Notes under the pieces: generated by a model
Seen by the model: only the letters and a program-made list of their open reading frames with translations
What the model was told of the DNA's origin: nothing
The model's database searches: none
Program-made: the position numbers and the translations under genes
Assembly: GCA_021767245.1 (NCBI GenBank)
Contig: JAASTO010000173.1
Location: 1 to 5,589, forward strand
Source of the DNA: Balneolaceae bacterium
GTDB taxonomy: Bacteria > Bacteroidota > Rhodothermia > Balneolales > Balneolaceae
DNA: 5,589 bases
Reading direction: 5' to 3'
Part shown: positions 1 to 4,944 of the stretch, piece after piece
How positions within the stretch are numbered: the stretch's first letter is position 1
How the letters are laid out: each line of letters starts with the position of its first letter

Positions 1-199
1 CAAAGGCTTCCTGTACGGACATTGTTTTCAGCTTTCCTTTGTCATAGGCATCTATTCTGCTTTCACATTCTTGTTTCCACAAGGTATCCAATGCCTCGTC
101 CGGAGCATCAAGGCTTTTCAATAGTGCCTCAATCAAATTTGCTTTTTCTTTTGGCTTAAGCTGTAATGCCTCTTTTATAAGCTCGTTGGGTTTTCTCAT
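1..199 (-). CDS. Addiction module antitoxin, Unstab_antitox (PF09720-like) family, 3' end missing
   Basis: The reverse strand encodes a small acidic/lysine-rich helical protein beginning MRKPNELIKEALQLKPKEKA; 66 complete residues are visible before the window edge. The pattern of an N-terminal helix, a 'LKPKEKANLIEALLKSLD' core, an acidic 'DAPDEALDTLWKQE' stretch and a 'R..AYDKGKLKTMSVQEAF' tail is what I know from the 'putative addiction module component' antitoxins, usually 70-80 residues, so only about ten residues should be missing. Such antitoxins normally sit just upstream of, and neutralise, a ParE/RelE-type toxin; that toxin would lie beyond position 1. The start is the ATG at 197-199; no strong Shine-Dalgarno precedes it, only an AT-rich leader. 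Family assignment is by recalled motif resemblance; toxin partner is inferred, not seen. Confidence 0.8.
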   Translation of the reverse strand, partial: MRKPNELIKEALQLKPKEKANLIEALLKSLDAPDEALDTLWKQECESRIDAYDKGKLKTMSVQEAF

Positions 200-353
200 A
201 TGAGTTCAATTTCTGCTTTTCTAAATATAGCATGTATGAATGTATAATGTATTGATGAAATTTGTTTGGCATTCGCTTTGACCATGATTCCGGGACGCTT
301 GCTCTAGTGGTAGATCTTATCACTTTTTTCAGGTCAAATATCCGAGATCTAAT

Positions 354-421
354 ACAAGTCACAGACTTGTCAATTTCCGGTTTTTTGCAGGTCTAATTTT
401 CTCAGGGCTGATACTTTTAAG
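354..421 (+). repeat. Repeat C, copy 1 (diverged, with hairpin head)
   Basis: This 68-base unit starts with a perfect 7-bp inverted repeat, ACAAGTC-aca-GACTTGT (354-370), and ends in 'gatacttttaag'. It matches 1383-1452 along its whole length but with several substitutions and small indels, so this pair is older than the A1/A2 duplication lying between its two copies. Confidence 0.75.
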
Positions 422-424
422 GGG

Positions 425-679
425 AAGAGATCTCAAAGTTTATACAACTTGCCAATCCACACTTTGAGATCCTTCGCGTTATACTTGTCAATCCTGCATT
501 AAACCTCACTTCGCTCAGGATGACAACGTGAATATCGAACATTGAGCAAGGAATATTGAATGTCGAAGTGTATCCAGTAAATCACTCTTCAAATCCTGAT
601 AATCCCGGTTCTAAACGAGATAGTAACCAAAGCCTAAACTACATAAACTACTTATCAACCATAAAAAGAGTCCTTCTCC
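425..679 (+). repeat. Long direct repeat A, copy 1
   Basis: These 255 bases match 959-1234 with only two substitutions (t492 against a1026, t511 against g1045) and one replacement: the two bases 561-562 here correspond to 23 bases at 1095-1117 in copy 2. The unit opens with a perfect 11-bp inverted repeat, gatctcaaagt (429-439) and actttgagatc (461-471), separated by 21 bases. At 679 the two copies part: this copy runs through the palindrome at 677-692, while copy 2 continues into a different palindrome. The near identity implies a recent duplication or ongoing gene conversion. Confidence 0.9.
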
Positions 680-692
680 GCCAGCCGGCGGA
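677..692. repeat. GC-rich palindrome TCCGCC-agcc-GGCGGA
   Basis: This is a perfect 6-bp inverted repeat with a 4-base loop. It sits exactly where repeat A copy 1 stops matching copy 2; the homologous place in copy 2 and in the third copy instead has the 'cttctccttg' palindrome. The downstream 'aggatgactcg' is a separate short repeat tail. Confidence 0.75.
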
Positions 693-717
693 TCAGGATG
701 ACTCGTAGAATATCCAA

Positions 718-877
718 CAAGGAATATTGAATATCGAAGTGGATCCTGATAATCGTACTTTAATCCCGTAAATCCCGGTTCTAAACGAGATAGCAACCAA
801 AGCCTAAACTACATAAACTACTTATCAACCATAAAAAAGAGTCCTTCTCCTTGCCAAGGAGAAGACAGATGAGGTCG
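718..877 (+). repeat. Third, partial and rearranged copy of repeat A/B
   Basis: Positions 718-741 match 547-570 with one mismatch. After a divergent stretch, 771-877 matches 601-679 and, over its whole length, 1156-1260: 'aatcccggttctaaacgag' through 'gacagatgaggtc'. Differences are few, including c for t in 'gatagcaacc' and one extra a in the 'ataaaaaagag' run. The 5' half of unit A (the 'gatctcaaagt' section) is absent, so A is itself a composite of at least two modules. Confidence 0.85.
844..864. repeat. Palindrome CTTCTCCTTG-c-CAAGGAGAAG, copy 1
   Basis: A perfect 10-bp inverted repeat with a single central base, followed by 'acagatgaggtcg'. The same palindrome and tail recur at 1228-1261. 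A purine/pyrimidine-rich palindrome with a 'gaggtcg' tail resembles short palindromic repeats scattered between genes in Bacteroidota; that comparison is from memory. Confidence 0.8.
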
Positions 878-882
878 GGATT

Positions 883-957
883 AGGGCAACCAAGCCTGAC
901 CAACCACCGCATCCCGACTTTCGGGATGACGCTTGCGCTAGTTTAGGTTGTTGCCCT
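883..957. repeat. Repeat D, copy 1: nested long stem with internal hairpin
   Basis: The outer arms AGGGCAAC (883-890) and GTTGCCCT (950-957) pair perfectly, and with two small bulges the stem extends to about 897 and 945. Inside is a strong hairpin, CATCCCGA-ctt-TCGGGATG (910-928), with an 8-bp stem and 3-base loop. The 'gacgcttgcgctag' that follows the inner hairpin recurs at 1716-1728. There is no T-run after either stem, so this is not a normal intrinsic terminator. Confidence 0.7.
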
Positions 958-958
958 C

Positions 959-1234
959 AAGAGATCTCAAAGTTTATACAACTTGCCAATCCACACTTTG
1001 AGATCCTTCGCGTTATACTTGTCAAACCTGCATTAAACCTCACTGCGCTCAGGATGACAACGTGAATATCGAACATTGAGCAAGGAATATTGAACCTGCC
1101 TCGCCGGCAGGCAGGTTTCGAAGTGTATCCAGTAAATCACTCTTCAAATCCTGATAATCCCGGTTCTAAACGAGATAGTAACCAAAGCCTAAACTACATA
1201 AACTACTTATCAACCATAAAAAGAGTCCTTCTCC
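959..1234 (+). repeat. Long direct repeat A, copy 2 (with palindromic insert)
   Basis: These 276 bases are the near-identical partner of 425-679, offset by 534 bases at its start. It carries 23 bases at 1095-1117 where copy 1 has two. The 11-bp inverted repeat recurs at 963-973 and 995-1005. The copy runs directly into the B tail up to 1261, which it shares with 771-877 rather than with copy 1. Confidence 0.9.
1095..1117. repeat. GC-rich palindromic insert in repeat A copy 2
   Basis: The insert begins CCTGCCT and has AGGCAGG near its end, giving a 7-bp stem around 'cgccggc', itself containing the palindrome GCCGGC. It replaces two bases of the otherwise identical copy 1, so its borders are defined by the duplication itself. 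Its GC content is far above the surrounding AT-rich repeat. Confidence 0.75.
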
Positions 1235-1248
1235 TTGCCAAGGAGAAG
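1228..1248. repeat. Palindrome CTTCTCCTTG-c-CAAGGAGAAG, copy 2
   Basis: Identical to 844-864, again followed by 'acagatgaggtcg' (to 1261). Beyond that tail the flanking sequences of the two copies are unrelated. Confidence 0.8.
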
Positions 1249-1382
1249 ACAGATGAGGTCGTTTACAGGGCAAACAGGTATGAATAGGCCTGTGAATATC
1301 TTTCGGGTAAAATGGATAACAACAAAGTGACATAATTTCCAGATCCTCATAAGTTTTGCATGTCAAACCCTTCATACATAAA

Positions 1383-1452
1383 ACAAGTCACAGACTTGTC
1401 AAGTTCTGCCTTTTATTGCAGGTCTTACTTTTTCAGGGCTTGTACTTTTAAG
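1383..1452 (+). repeat. Repeat C, copy 2
   Basis: A 70-base diverged partner of 354-421, again headed by ACAAGTC-aca-GACTTGT (1383-1399) and ending in 'tgtacttttaag'. It leads into a hairpin (1445-1478) rather than into repeat A. Confidence 0.75.
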
Positions 1453-1478
1453 TTACCGCTACGCTAAAAACTTAAAAG
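1445..1478. repeat. Stem-loop CTTTTAAGTT / AACTTAAAAG
   Basis: A perfect 10-bp inverted repeat (1445-1454 and 1469-1478) around a 14-base loop. It is AT-rich and lacks a downstream T-run, so it is recorded as repeat structure rather than a terminator. Confidence 0.6.
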
Positions 1479-1485
1479 ATTTAAG

Positions 1486-1514
1486 AGGGCAACCAAACCT
1501 AATTCAACCAATCC
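1486..1514 (+). repeat. Repeat D, copy 2 (head only)
   Basis: The stretch opening 'agggcaaccaaacctaa' matches the heads of D1 (883) and D3 (1678). The sequence after 1514 differs and does not form the hairpin of D1. Confidence 0.6.
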
Positions 1515-1592
1515 GTCAGACGACTCTTTGCAAGATTTTCCTTCCTACCCATGCTTCAATCGTTAGACAGTGCGCCGTAGTAACCAAGGCGT

Positions 1593-1657
1593 TCCCTTAC
1601 CCTGCGGCGATGAAATTAACTTACCGGCTTAACCTCAACGAGCCGGAGGGCAAGGGA
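1593..1657. repeat. Imperfect inverted repeat with inner stem
   Basis: Outer arms tcccttaccct (1593-1603) and agggcaaggga (1647-1657) pair at 10 of 11 positions; inner arms CCGGCT (1624-1629) and AGCCGG (1641-1646) pair perfectly. It lies between D2 and D3, and flanking 'caaccaatcc' (1505-1514) and 'ggattgggttg' (1661-1671) are themselves nearly complementary, suggesting a larger, decayed palindromic element of about 170 bases. Confidence 0.5.
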
Positions 1658-1677
1658 CAGGGATTGGGTTGTGAAGC

Positions 1678-1732
1678 AGGGCAACCAAGTCTAATCCAAC
1701 CTCCGCACAAGCGGGACGCTTGCGCTAGAGGT
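1678..1732. repeat. Repeat D, copy 3, with hairpin
   Basis: The head 'agggcaaccaagtctaat' matches D1 and D2. It is followed by outer arms ACCTC (1699-1703) and GAGGT (1728-1732) enclosing the inner stem CAAGCG-gga-CGCTTG (1708-1722). The 'gggatgac' just after it (1733-1740) recurs next to D1 at 923-930. Confidence 0.65.
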
Positions 1733-1738
1733 GGGATG

Positions 1739-1857
1739 ACTCTTTTTATTTTTGGCTGGATGGTCGTTTTCCCACAACAAAACGGTTTAATTTAACCGGG
1801 ATATGGGGTAAGTTCGGACGGATGTTTTAGCCCCAAATCAAATAAAGTAAAATTACT
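1739..1857. other. Leader before the phosphoesterase; no clear signal
   Basis: This 119-base stretch follows the last repeat and should contain the promoter of the gene at 1858. I see no convincing -35/-10 pair, and only a weak 5-bp inverted repeat, CGGTT/AACCG, at 1783-1798. The last 20 bases are A-rich, which is common upstream of start codons in Bacteroidota-like genomes. Confidence 0.4.
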
Positions 1858-2574
1858 GTGTCGAAGATCGCGATCTTATCGGATGTACATGCCAACCTGC
1901 CGGCTTTGAAGGCAGTGGTGGAGCGACTGGAAAAGGAGCAGCCGGAGGAATGGCTGTGCCTGGGGGACCTGGTAGGCTATGGACCTCATCCCAAAGAATG
2001 TATGGAGCTGATCAGGGAAAAAAATATCCGGTGTGTGAAGGGGAATCACGATGCCGGGGTTACGGAAGAACTGTCCCTTAAGGTTTTTCGAAATCCCAAT
2101 CGAAAGCTGATCGAGCTCACCCGAACCTTGCTTGAGGATACGTATATTCAGTGGCTACGGGAGCTTCCGCTCACCCTCACCGGATCCACCCATGGCCATT
2201 CCTGGATGGCGGCGCACGCCTCCCCGGTTCACCCAACGGAATGGACCTACCTGGAAAGTGCCTTCGCCATTCGGCCTATCCTGCAAGACCTGGAGCAGGA
2301 TCTTTGTTTTGTGGGGCACACCCATCGGCCGGCTTTGGTCACGGATACCATTGGGCTTAATCTGCTTTCAAACGGACATAAGGCCCTGATCAATCCGGGC
2401 AGCGTGGGGCAGTCGAGAGATGGGGATCCCCGGGCTTCATGCGGACTGCTGGACCTGGAGGCTTTCACCTGGCAGAATTTCCGGGTGGAGTATGAGATCA
2501 ACCCCGTTTTGAATGATCTTGAGAAGCTTGGATTCAGTCGCCGCGAAAGTGAACACCTGATACTAATCCACTGA
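1858..2574 (+). CDS. Calcineurin-like metallophosphoesterase family protein (YfcE/MJ0936-type)
   Basis: The 238-residue cytoplasmic protein has the full set of two-metal phosphoesterase motifs: SDVHAN (D9, H11), GDLVGYG (D37), GNHD (N63, H64), AHASP (H120), GHTH (H154, H156) and the family-typical NPGSVGQSRD (179-188). Length and motif order fit the small single-domain phosphodiesterase group that includes YfcE and archaeal MJ0936; members hydrolyse model phosphodiesters with Mn or similar metals, but native substrates are mostly unknown. The GTG at 1858 is chosen because it places the first metal motif at residue 9, as usual, and the next in-frame Met (49) would delete it. No signal peptide or membrane segment is visible. 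It is followed after 84 bases by the SLBB gene in the same direction; cotranscription is possible but a functional link to polysaccharide export is not shown. Confidence 0.92.
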   Translation: MSKIAILSDVHANLPALKAVVERLEKEQPEEWLCLGDLVGYGPHPKECMELIREKNIRCVKGNHDAGVTEELSLKVFRNPNRKLIELTRTLLEDTYIQWLRELPLTLTGSTHGHSWMAAHASPVHPTEWTYLESAFAIRPILQDLEQDLCFVGHTHRPALVTDTIGLNLLSNGHKALINPGSVGQSRDGDPRASCGLLDLEAFTWQNFRVEYEINPVLNDLEKLGFSRRESEHLILIH

Positions 2575-2658
2575 TCAAGATTTCCCGAAGTTGATGAAGG
2601 CATTTGGACGTAATTTTACTATTTTTAGCTGAATAATTTTTACAAGTAATAAGAGCGC

Positions 2659-3198
2659 ATGAGATCAATTTTAAGTGTCGTACTATTTTGTTTTCTGTGG
2701 ATCGGGTTTCACACCGCAAACGCACAGACTCTCCGGAATACCCCACAATCCCAGCAATTTCGTTTAGGGGAACGCATTATCCGCATTGCTGAACCCGGGC
2801 AGCTGGCTGATTCCGTGAATGTGTGGGGCGATGTGGGAAGTGCAGGACGTTACCTGGTTCCCAAAGGCACCACCCTGCCGTTATTACTGACCTACAGCTT
2901 TGGCCCCCAAACCCTGCGGGGCAACGAGATCGACCTGGACTGGTCCAAGATGCGTGTGGAGATCAACGTGCAGGAGTACGATTCAAACAATCAGCTTCAG
3001 ACCATGGAGAAATTCAAATACCGGTTTGAGGAGCCATTTCCGCCGGGCATGAATGAGTTTGTGGTGACCAATGATCAGACCGTGACCGTCAGGGTAAAGC
3101 GTAAGCCTTCCTTCAGGGATTATGTGGGAGTAGTGGCCCCGGTGATATCCGCGATCGCAACGTCAATTATCATCATTGACCGCCTGGGCGGAAACTAA
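2659..3198 (+). CDS. Short exported SLBB-domain protein with C-terminal membrane anchor
   Basis: The 179-residue product begins with a typical Sec signal peptide (basic MR, hydrophobic 4-17, likely cleavage after TANA, residue 22). Residues about 50-106 resemble an SLBB fold: V-x-V-x-G-D-V (53-59), G-x-Y-x-V-P-x-G-T-T-L (63-73), a leucine run, then strands ending EINVQEYD. A Phe/Pro-rich strand region follows, and 155-173 is a hydrophobic segment with the short charged tail DRLGGN. Wza-type exporters are about twice as long and carry a Poly_export domain before their SLBB repeats; that domain is absent. Given the co-polymerase and kinase directly downstream, a role as accessory or periplasmic adaptor in surface-polysaccharide export is inferred. 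The ATG at 2659 has a weak AAGAG at 2651-2655 before it. SLBB is moderately certain; exact role is not. Confidence 0.75.
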   Translation: MRSILSVVLFCFLWIGFHTANAQTLRNTPQSQQFRLGERIIRIAEPGQLADSVNVWGDVGSAGRYLVPKGTTLPLLLTYSFGPQTLRGNEIDLDWSKMRVEINVQEYDSNNQLQTMEKFKYRFEEPFPPGMNEFVVTNDQTVTVRVKRKPSFRDYVGVVAPVISAIATSIIIIDRLGGN

Positions 3199-3200
3199 AC

Positions 3201-3235
3201 AAACGGCAGCGGGTTAAACCCTTCACACCGTTTTT
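3201..3235 (+). terminator. Possible intrinsic terminator
   Basis: AAACGG (3201-3206) pairs with CCGTTT (3228-3233), enclosing a smaller GGGT-taa-ACCC hairpin (3211-3221), and the structure ends in five Ts (3231-3235). It begins two bases after the SLBB stop codon. The internal loops are large and the outer stem AT-rich, so strength is doubtful; if active it would partly insulate the downstream genes. Confidence 0.35.
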
Positions 3236-3285
3236 GACCTATATTTATTACCTTGCTTCGTCAGGAGCTAATTCTTTATAAGATC

Positions 3286-4944
3286 ATGAGTATATCTTCC
3301 AACGAACATCACAATCCGAATACCGGTAGTAACAACGGATTTTACCGTAATGGTATTTCCGGTGGCAACCCGAACCGACCAAACAGCCCGGCTGAGGATG
3401 AGATCGATCTGTTAAAATTGTTTGGCACCCTGCTTCAACATAAGTGGACACTGATCCTCTTTGTTGGTGTTTTTTCAGTGATCGCAGCGTTTCTCGCTAT
3501 TCGTCAGATCCCCATTTACAGCAGTGAAGGCACGATCTTCATCAATGAAAGCAAGAATAACTACTCCATGGCCGGCTCTGACCTCTCTAACCTGCTGACC
3601 ACCACCTACGGGATCGGCATGGGAAGTACCATCAACAACGAGTTGCAGATCATTCAGTCGCGCACCCTTTCTGAGGAACTGGCCGACAGTATTATGTCGA
3701 AACAATTTTTAGAAAGCGGTCATAAAATGCCGGTTTTATGGAGAGCCTACCCTGAGGATTCAACCACCACCAGCCGTGATACCGTGGCCATGCGGATCCG
3801 GAACAATATGTCGGCCCAGCAAATTGACCGCGAAACTGATGTTGTTCGCATTTCCTATGAAAGTCCCTTACCGGCCGAAGCGGCTTTTATCGTGAACCTG
3901 ACCATGAACACCTATTCCCGGTTATCCACTCAGCAAAACCGTACCATGGCAACCTCTGCCCTTGCGTTTTTAAGGAATGAACGCGATAAGATTGAGGGTG
4001 AATTGAGTGAAATGGAGCAGGAGCTTCAGGATTTCATGAACGAAAGTAACCTTTTGGCTGTGGATGCTCAGACCGAACAGATCATCAGCACGATCACAGA
4101 TCTTGAGTCCCGAAAACAGGAGATCACTGTTCAATTGGTGGCCGTGAATTCGGCTATAGATGCCTATGAAGGCCAGCTGGAGGAGATCAAACCCGGATTG
4201 GCGGGACAGATCTCAGAGAGTCTGGCCCCGCGTTTACAGAATATGCAGTATTCACTGGCAGAACTTGAAACTGAAAAACTGCTACTGCTTTCCAAGAACC
4301 CTGAATTGGCCGAACAACCTAACCACCCTGAGATCGTTCGCATTGACAACCGGATCGAGCAAACTCAAAACAGCATTCGTCAGATCGCAGACCGCCTGGT
4401 GGATTCCAACTCCTCCCTGGCTCTTAGCTTCCTGAGCACCACCAACAGTAACGTGACCGAGAAGATCATTGAGATCAATCAAAAACTGGTTGAGTTGCGC
4501 GTACAGCAGTCTCAGTTTGATACGCAGCTGGAGGCGTTGAACGAGCGGATCGGCGAGTTTAATGCACAGTTTGAGAATCTCCCTGAAAATATCATTAGCC
4601 TGGCGCGACTGAAGCGGGATGTTCGCATTAACGAGGAATTGTACCTGCTGGTGTCTAATCAGTATGCTGAAATGAGCTTATGGGAGCGCACACAGTTTGG
4701 CATGGGTCGCCCGCTGGATTATGCGATTGTACCTAAAAGCCCCATCAAACCAAATAAAAAACTGTGGGTACTGATCGGATTTCTTTTAGGCGGTATTCTT
4801 GGGGTTGGGTTTATTTTTATCAGAGAATCTATGGATGATTCTATTAAATCCACTGAAACTATGAAGGCCTACAAACTACCGTTTCTTGGGGCTATTCCAG
4901 ACTTCAAAGTGATCGAATCCTTCAAGCCTGATGAAAAGTTTTGA
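3286..4944 (+). CDS. Wzz/GumC-type polysaccharide co-polymerase (transmembrane part of a Wzc/CapA-like system)
   Basis: The 552-residue protein has the classical layout: a Gly/Asn/Pro-rich cytoplasmic tail (1-38), DEIDLLKLFGTLLQHKW before TM1 (about 54-72), a Wzz-type periplasmic domain opening IPIYSSEGTIFINES, a long coiled coil (about 215-440, Glu/Gln/Leu rich), a GNVR-like segment LARLKRDVRINEELYLLVSNQY, the proline-rich PKSPIKPNKK (483-492), TM2 (493-512), and a cytoplasmic stretch KAYKLPFLGAIPDF. It would set chain length and couple polymerisation to export of a surface polysaccharide. The ATG at 3286 is preferred over the upstream in-frame TTG at 3253, which only adds MLRQELILYKI before a normal start; no good Shine-Dalgarno (AGGAG at 3263 is 18 bases away). 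In fused Wzc proteins the kinase follows directly after the last visible segment; here a TGA stops it at 552, with the kinase in the +1 frame. Confidence 0.92.
   Translation: MSISSNEHHNPNTGSNNGFYRNGISGGNPNRPNSPAEDEIDLLKLFGTLLQHKWTLILFVGVFSVIAAFLAIRQIPIYSSEGTIFINESKNNYSMAGSDLSNLLTTTYGIGMGSTINNELQIIQSRTLSEELADSIMSKQFLESGHKMPVLWRAYPEDSTTTSRDTVAMRIRNNMSAQQIDRETDVVRISYESPLPAEAAFIVNLTMNTYSRLSTQQNRTMATSALAFLRNERDKIEGELSEMEQELQDFMNESNLLAVDAQTEQIISTITDLESRKQEITVQLVAVNSAIDAYEGQLEEIKPGLAGQISESLAPRLQNMQYSLAELETEKLLLLSKNPELAEQPNHPEIVRIDNRIEQTQNSIRQIADRLVDSNSSLALSFLSTTNSNVTEKIIEINQKLVELRVQQSQFDTQLEALNERIGEFNAQFENLPENIISLARLKRDVRINEELYLLVSNQYAEMSLWERTQFGMGRPLDYAIVPKSPIKPNKKLWVLIGFLLGGILGVGFIFIRESMDDSIKSTETMKAYKLPFLGAIPDFKVIESFKPDEKF
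4931..4944 (+). other. 14-base gene overlap / possible +1 frameshift site (TTT TGA)
   Basis: The co-polymerase ends GAT GAA AAG TTT TGA (4930-4944). The kinase frame begins at ATG 4931 inside the same bases and continues TTT GAG GTT CAG. A P-site tRNA on TTT (4939-4941) could move one base forward onto TTT (4940-4942) with perfect re-pairing and read GAG, giving ...PDEKFEVQG. This is similar in form to the bacterial prfB +1 site, where the slip also occurs next to a UGA stop. Equally, loss of one T from the four-T run 4939-4942 would fuse the frames. No Shine-Dalgarno precedes ATG 4931, so separate translation would need coupling to the upstream gene. Confidence 0.6.

Larger units (their letters stand above)
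283..1738. repeat. Gene-free mosaic of direct and inverted repeats
   Basis: This tract holds no convincing coding region: the open frames in it are short, lie over repeat units, and recur as near-identical peptides wherever the repeat recurs. It is built from several repeat families placed in the order C1 (354-421), A1 (425-679), partial A/B copy (718-877), D1 (883-957), A2 with its B extension (959-1261), an unremarkable spacer (1262-1382), C2 (1383-1452), a hairpin (1445-1478), D2 (1486-1514), an imperfect inverted repeat (1593-1657) and D3 (1678-1732). A 'gggacgcttgc' piece also recurs at 292-302, 1713-1723 and, in altered form, near 924-936. No transposase or integrase gene is present, so any mobility would depend on enzymes supplied from elsewhere. 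Confidence 0.8.

Noticed and set aside
306..329. Near-palindrome gtggtagatcttatcac followed by a T-run, as an intrinsic terminator
   Set aside because: The stem has two G-T pairs and a central mismatch, and no plus-strand gene ends upstream of it.
611..796. Minus-strand open frame of 61 codons (containing YSIFLVGYS), with a similar C-terminal part repeated in the frame at 1166-1375
   Set aside because: Both lie wholly over repeat units; their shared ends (LWLISSLCSLGFGYYLV) simply reflect the duplicated DNA. No start signal or protein family resemblance.
883..957. Integron attC recombination site
   Set aside because: The arms do not give the RYYYAAC / GTTRRRY core boxes, and there are no cassette-like open frames between units.
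354..1452. CRISPR array
   Set aside because: Repeats are few, of unequal length and irregularly spaced, with no constant 25-40 base repeat alternating with unique spacers and no cas genes.
1610..1795. Plus-strand 61-codon frame
   Set aside because: It runs across the inverted repeat, repeat D3 and the leader, has no recognisable domain, and its content is explained by the repeats.
2247..2603. Minus-strand 118-codon frame opposite the phosphoesterase gene
   Set aside because: It is the antisense shadow of a gene with complete catalytic motifs and has Ser/Arg/Pro-rich content typical of such shadows.
2591..2627. Promoter for the SLBB gene (TTG near 2591 or TTTG at 2603 with TA-nn-TTT boxes at 2611 or 2620)
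   Set aside because: The TAnnTTTG-like boxes are only partial and the spacings to the upstream boxes are 13 or 17 bases instead of the expected 19-21; in AT-rich sequence such matches arise easily.
3253..3285. TTG at 3253 as the true start of the co-polymerase
   Set aside because: It adds only 11 residues with no family match, while the ATG at 3286 gives a normal cytoplasmic tail.
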